The notes under the pieces are model-generated. The model was given only the letters and a program-made list of their open reading frames with translations. It was not told the origin of the DNA and ran no database searches. Shown here in pieces: positions 51,140 to 53,233 of a stretch of DNA of 53,233 nt (position 1 is its first letter; every line of letters begins with the position of its first letter). Made by a program: the position numbers and the translations under genes. The stretch covers positions 1 to 53,233 of the forward strand of contig JAAYNH010000072.1 of assembly GCA_012520945.1 (NCBI GenBank), written 5' to 3'. Origin of the DNA: Treponema sp. Lineage in GTDB: Bacteria; Spirochaetota; Spirochaetia; Treponematales; Treponemataceae.

Positions 51140-52204
51140 ATGTACAAAAGAGAAATGACAGATCCGCCGGCACAACTAATTGCTGACGGAAAACCACAAT
51201 TTGGAACATTCTCAAAACTACCGACAAACATGGATATTAAAGGAGTCCGCAGACCATTTCGTGTTTTTCCTCTACCAACATTTATCACAAATTTACGCAT
51301 TCGATGTTCCATAAACATTTCAATTTCTACAGAAGATTTTGTTGGAACTTTGTTTATTTTAGATGCAAAATTTTTCTCATATTCTGAATTAATTTTTTGG
51401 AAACGTAGTACTAACCAGAAATTTTCATACAGACATGTTTCCGGTATTCGCCGTCGTGTTGTACCCAAAAACTTAGAAAAGGCCGGAACCACTATTCGCT
51501 CAAAAAGACGCTATATTCGCATCCGTTGGAACAAAGAAAAAAATACGTTATCCGTTTTATTTAATATGACCGGAGACAGTATACGACCTTCTTTTTCCGG
51601 CTCATTTTTAATTGACTCTCGCTCACAAAAAGTCGGACAAATTTTTTCTGTAATGCCGGCACCTACAACAGCACGATGCACGGCTTTAGCACAAATTGTT
51701 TCACCTATCATTGGCACTTTGTTTTTTGAAAGCACCGACCAGCCAATTTTACCATATGAATTTTCCGGTAGTATGTTTTTTAACATTCGCCGTGCATATG
51801 AAAAACTACGCTCGAAACACGAACAACTTACAGGCATAGGTAAGATTAACGATGATAATATTTTTTTCCAAATAGGTCTTGGCTCTGCTTCTAGCATCGA
51901 CGCTAACAAATTTAATGAAAATGTTCTTTTTGTAAATGATGAACCTACTCCATTGCCTCCGGTTGTAATTACATATCCTTATGGTATTGATAAAAAATGG
52001 ATTATACAAGACACGGAAAATATGATTGACCTTAGTTTTACTCCTATATCTGCAAATATACGTAACTTGAGTATTTTTATTTTACGCTCAAAACATCATA
52101 CAATTTACGGTAAATTTAATGGTGTGCTATTAACAAAGGAAGGCAAATCAATTTCACTAAAAGATTTTACAGGAATTGTTAATGTACTACGTATTAGATT
52201 TTAA
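51140..52204 (+). CDS. DUF2804 family protein
   Basis: A 354-residue protein matching the DUF2804 layout: the start MTDPPAQLIADGKPQFGTFS, the middle GKINDDNIFFQIGLGSASS and FNENVLFVNDEP, and the end WIIQDTENMIDLSFTP, then HHTIYGKFNGVLLTKEGKSI. It is rich in beta-strands and basic residues in its first half (SGIRRRVVPKN, IRSKRRYIRIRWNKEKN). No signal peptide or membrane helix. The function of the family is unknown. It lies 6 bp after the beta-CASP gene, so probably co-transcribed. Confidence 0.7.
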   Translation: MYKREMTDPPAQLIADGKPQFGTFSKLPTNMDIKGVRRPFRVFPLPTFITNLRIRCSINISISTEDFVGTLFILDAKFFSYSELIFWKRSTNQKFSYRHVSGIRRRVVPKNLEKAGTTIRSKRRYIRIRWNKEKNTLSVLFNMTGDSIRPSFSGSFLIDSRSQKVGQIFSVMPAPTTARCTALAQIVSPIIGTLFFESTDQPILPYEFSGSMFFNIRRAYEKLRSKHEQLTGIGKINDDNIFFQIGLGSASSIDANKFNENVLFVNDEPTPLPPVVITYPYGIDKKWIIQDTENMIDLSFTPISANIRNLSIFILRSKHHTIYGKFNGVLLTKEGKSISLKDFTGIVNVLRIRF

Positions 52205-52227
52205 ATTTATAAAAGTCAGAGGGATTT

Positions 52228-53233
52228 ATGAAAGACAAAACACAACAAAAAAAACCAAAAGCAATTTATGAGCCGGGAGAATTAGACAGAACCAGAAAAA
52301 ACATCGGAGATATTGATCCAGACGAAGCAACAAAAATGACAAAACTATTAGGTGGAGAAATAGGAGTTGAAAAAACTCCACTTTATGATAAACCTAACAT
52401 ACAAAAATCTAAAACTTTTGTTCGTCGTGGAGATATCAACAATAAAACAAAAATTGAAAACAATGTTTCAAATACAAATTTATCTTCCAATGATACTAAT
52501 GTAACTCAACAAACGCTCTTCCCTAAAACAAATGCTAAACAAAGTAAAGCAAAAATTAAAAACATTTTTAGATTGCCTACTATTTCTTCTAAAGAAAAAT
52601 CTCTTATGGATAAATTAATGCAATCGAATCAATATCTAATAAAAAATCAATATGGTTTTTTCACTTATTTAATTATGCTTGCAAAAAGAAACACAGATCA
52701 AGTATCTGAATCTTTTGTCATTACCTCTTTGGACAATTATATTTTTCATATGCAAAAATTTATTTCTTCAGTTAAACAATTAATTTCCGGTGGAAGTGTA
52801 GAATTCAAAAATAAAGTTAATGAAAATGATTCAGTTAATTATCGTATTTTAAAATTTATAAATGAATTGGATATTCAACCTATAAAAGCACTTTACACAC
52901 AATTAGAAAAAACAGCAAACAATGTTAATATTGTTGATTTAATTCCATTAACAAAAACAATTTATCAAATACTTTTAAAATTATATTTTTATGGAGAAAA
53001 AAATCTTACGGACCTTTTTAAATCTGCTTATACAGAAATTTCAAAAAACTCAGAAGTGCCAAACGAAATTCTTTTAAGACATACTCGCGATGCAGCAACT
53101 GAATGGCTTTATATTTCAGGTCAAGTTGTGAAGGGTTTATATCCTCTTTTGATGAGAATGTGTTGTAATGAATATTATGATTTTCCTGAGTTTTTCTCAA
53201 AAAATATTTCAAAAATTTTACAATTTTTAGAAA
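52228..53233 (+). CDS. Large spirochaete-type protein, 5' part only (runs off right edge)
   Basis: The frame is open from an ATG at 52228 to the end of the window, 335 codons, with the stop outside. A ribosome site (AGAGGGA) precedes the ATG and it lies 23 bp after the DUF2804 gene. The first 120 residues are polar and low-complexity (Lys, Asn, Thr, Gln; e.g. AIYEPGELDRTRKNIGDIDP, TKMTKLLGGEIGVEKTP). From about residue 130 the protein becomes helical (DKLMQSNQYLIKNQYGFFTY, IYQILLKLYFYGEKNLTDLF). No known domain recognised and no signal peptide. I infer a cytoplasmic structural or scaffold-like protein only weakly. Confidence 0.75.
   Translation, partial: MKDKTQQKKPKAIYEPGELDRTRKNIGDIDPDEATKMTKLLGGEIGVEKTPLYDKPNIQKSKTFVRRGDINNKTKIENNVSNTNLSSNDTNVTQQTLFPKTNAKQSKAKIKNIFRLPTISSKEKSLMDKLMQSNQYLIKNQYGFFTYLIMLAKRNTDQVSESFVITSLDNYIFHMQKFISSVKQLISGGSVEFKNKVNENDSVNYRILKFINELDIQPIKALYTQLEKTANNVNIVDLIPLTKTIYQILLKLYFYGEKNLTDLFKSAYTEISKNSEVPNEILLRHTRDAATEWLYISGQVVKGLYPLLMRMCCNEYYDFPEFFSKNISKILQFLE

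Noticed and set aside
1-53233. CRISPR arrays, tRNA or rRNA genes, prophage or complete insertion sequences
   Set aside because: No regularly spaced direct repeats, cloverleaf-forming sequences, transposase-like proteins or integrase genes were seen.

Overview
The window is an AT-rich bacterial chromosome segment that reads as a spirochaete, most likely a host-associated anaerobic Treponema. This is inferred from gene content and order: a FabV/Ter-type enoyl reductase inside a type II fatty-acid cluster, a moxR-DUF58-BatA-BatB/C-BatD operon, a trimeric-type [FeFe]-hydrogenase operon with a NADH module, a Treponema-style outer-membrane protein start, many small lipoproteins with loose lipoboxes, and a DUF2804 protein. 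I see no rRNA, tRNA, CRISPR array, prophage or complete insertion sequence.

Layout. 1-2363: the 5' end of an outer-membrane protein gene running off the left edge, then dCMP deaminase, trpS and slyX. 2375-4429: metK-nth behind a promoter and a structured 110-nt leader. 4453-14073: a minus-strand fatty-acid synthesis cluster, fabH-fabD-fabG-fabF-fabZ-fabV-accB-accC-accD-accA, covering malonyl-CoA formation and every elongation step, but without acyl carrier protein or a recognisable regulator. 14158-18442: MscS channel, MATE exporter, a GC-richer hairpin repeat, phosphotransacetylase and a DJ-1 family protein. 18444-22092: a REC-STAS-REC response regulator, a soluble hybrid histidine kinase and a PHP phosphatase. 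22093-22827: dksA-type gene and infA from overlapping divergent promoters. 22835-30734: the Bat/MoxR operon ending in Smr and J-domain genes. 30743-37451: acyl-CoA synthetase, a tandem NlpC/P60 protein, a PspC protein and a run of lipoproteins, one of them out of frame at an 11-A tract. 37461-40727: a zinc uptake operon (ZnuC-ZnuB plus ZevA/ZevB-like proteins). 40920-43900: aspartate dehydrogenase, radical SAM protein and short-chain dehydrogenase. 43960-49075: hndA-(GHKL ATPase)-hndB-hndC-hndD. 49178-53233: a decayed gene, a beta-CASP metallo-beta-lactamase protein, a DUF2804 protein and a large spirochaete-type protein cut by the right edge.

How the parts fit. The hydrogenase, phosphotransacetylase and the absence of respiratory genes fit a fermentative anaerobe that re-oxidises NADH and ferredoxin by H2 production and makes acetate and ATP through acetyl phosphate. 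The Fab/Acc cluster supplies membrane lipid.

The most interesting signal is at the promoter level. About ten transcription units have a recognisable -10 hexamer (most with a -35 at 17 bp) ending 7-9 bp before an ATG, with no Shine-Dalgarno sequence, which predicts leaderless mRNAs. Neighbouring genes have ordinary leaders with strong Shine-Dalgarno sites. This observation also corrects several gene starts (trpS, the 43 kb dehydrogenase, DJ-1). Other points worth following are an out-of-frame poly(A) lipoprotein gene, an 11-bp inverted repeat spanning the fabD promoter, the metK leader, a cysteine/histidine tail on ZnuC, and a tandem NlpC/P60 protein whose second domain has lost its catalytic cysteine.
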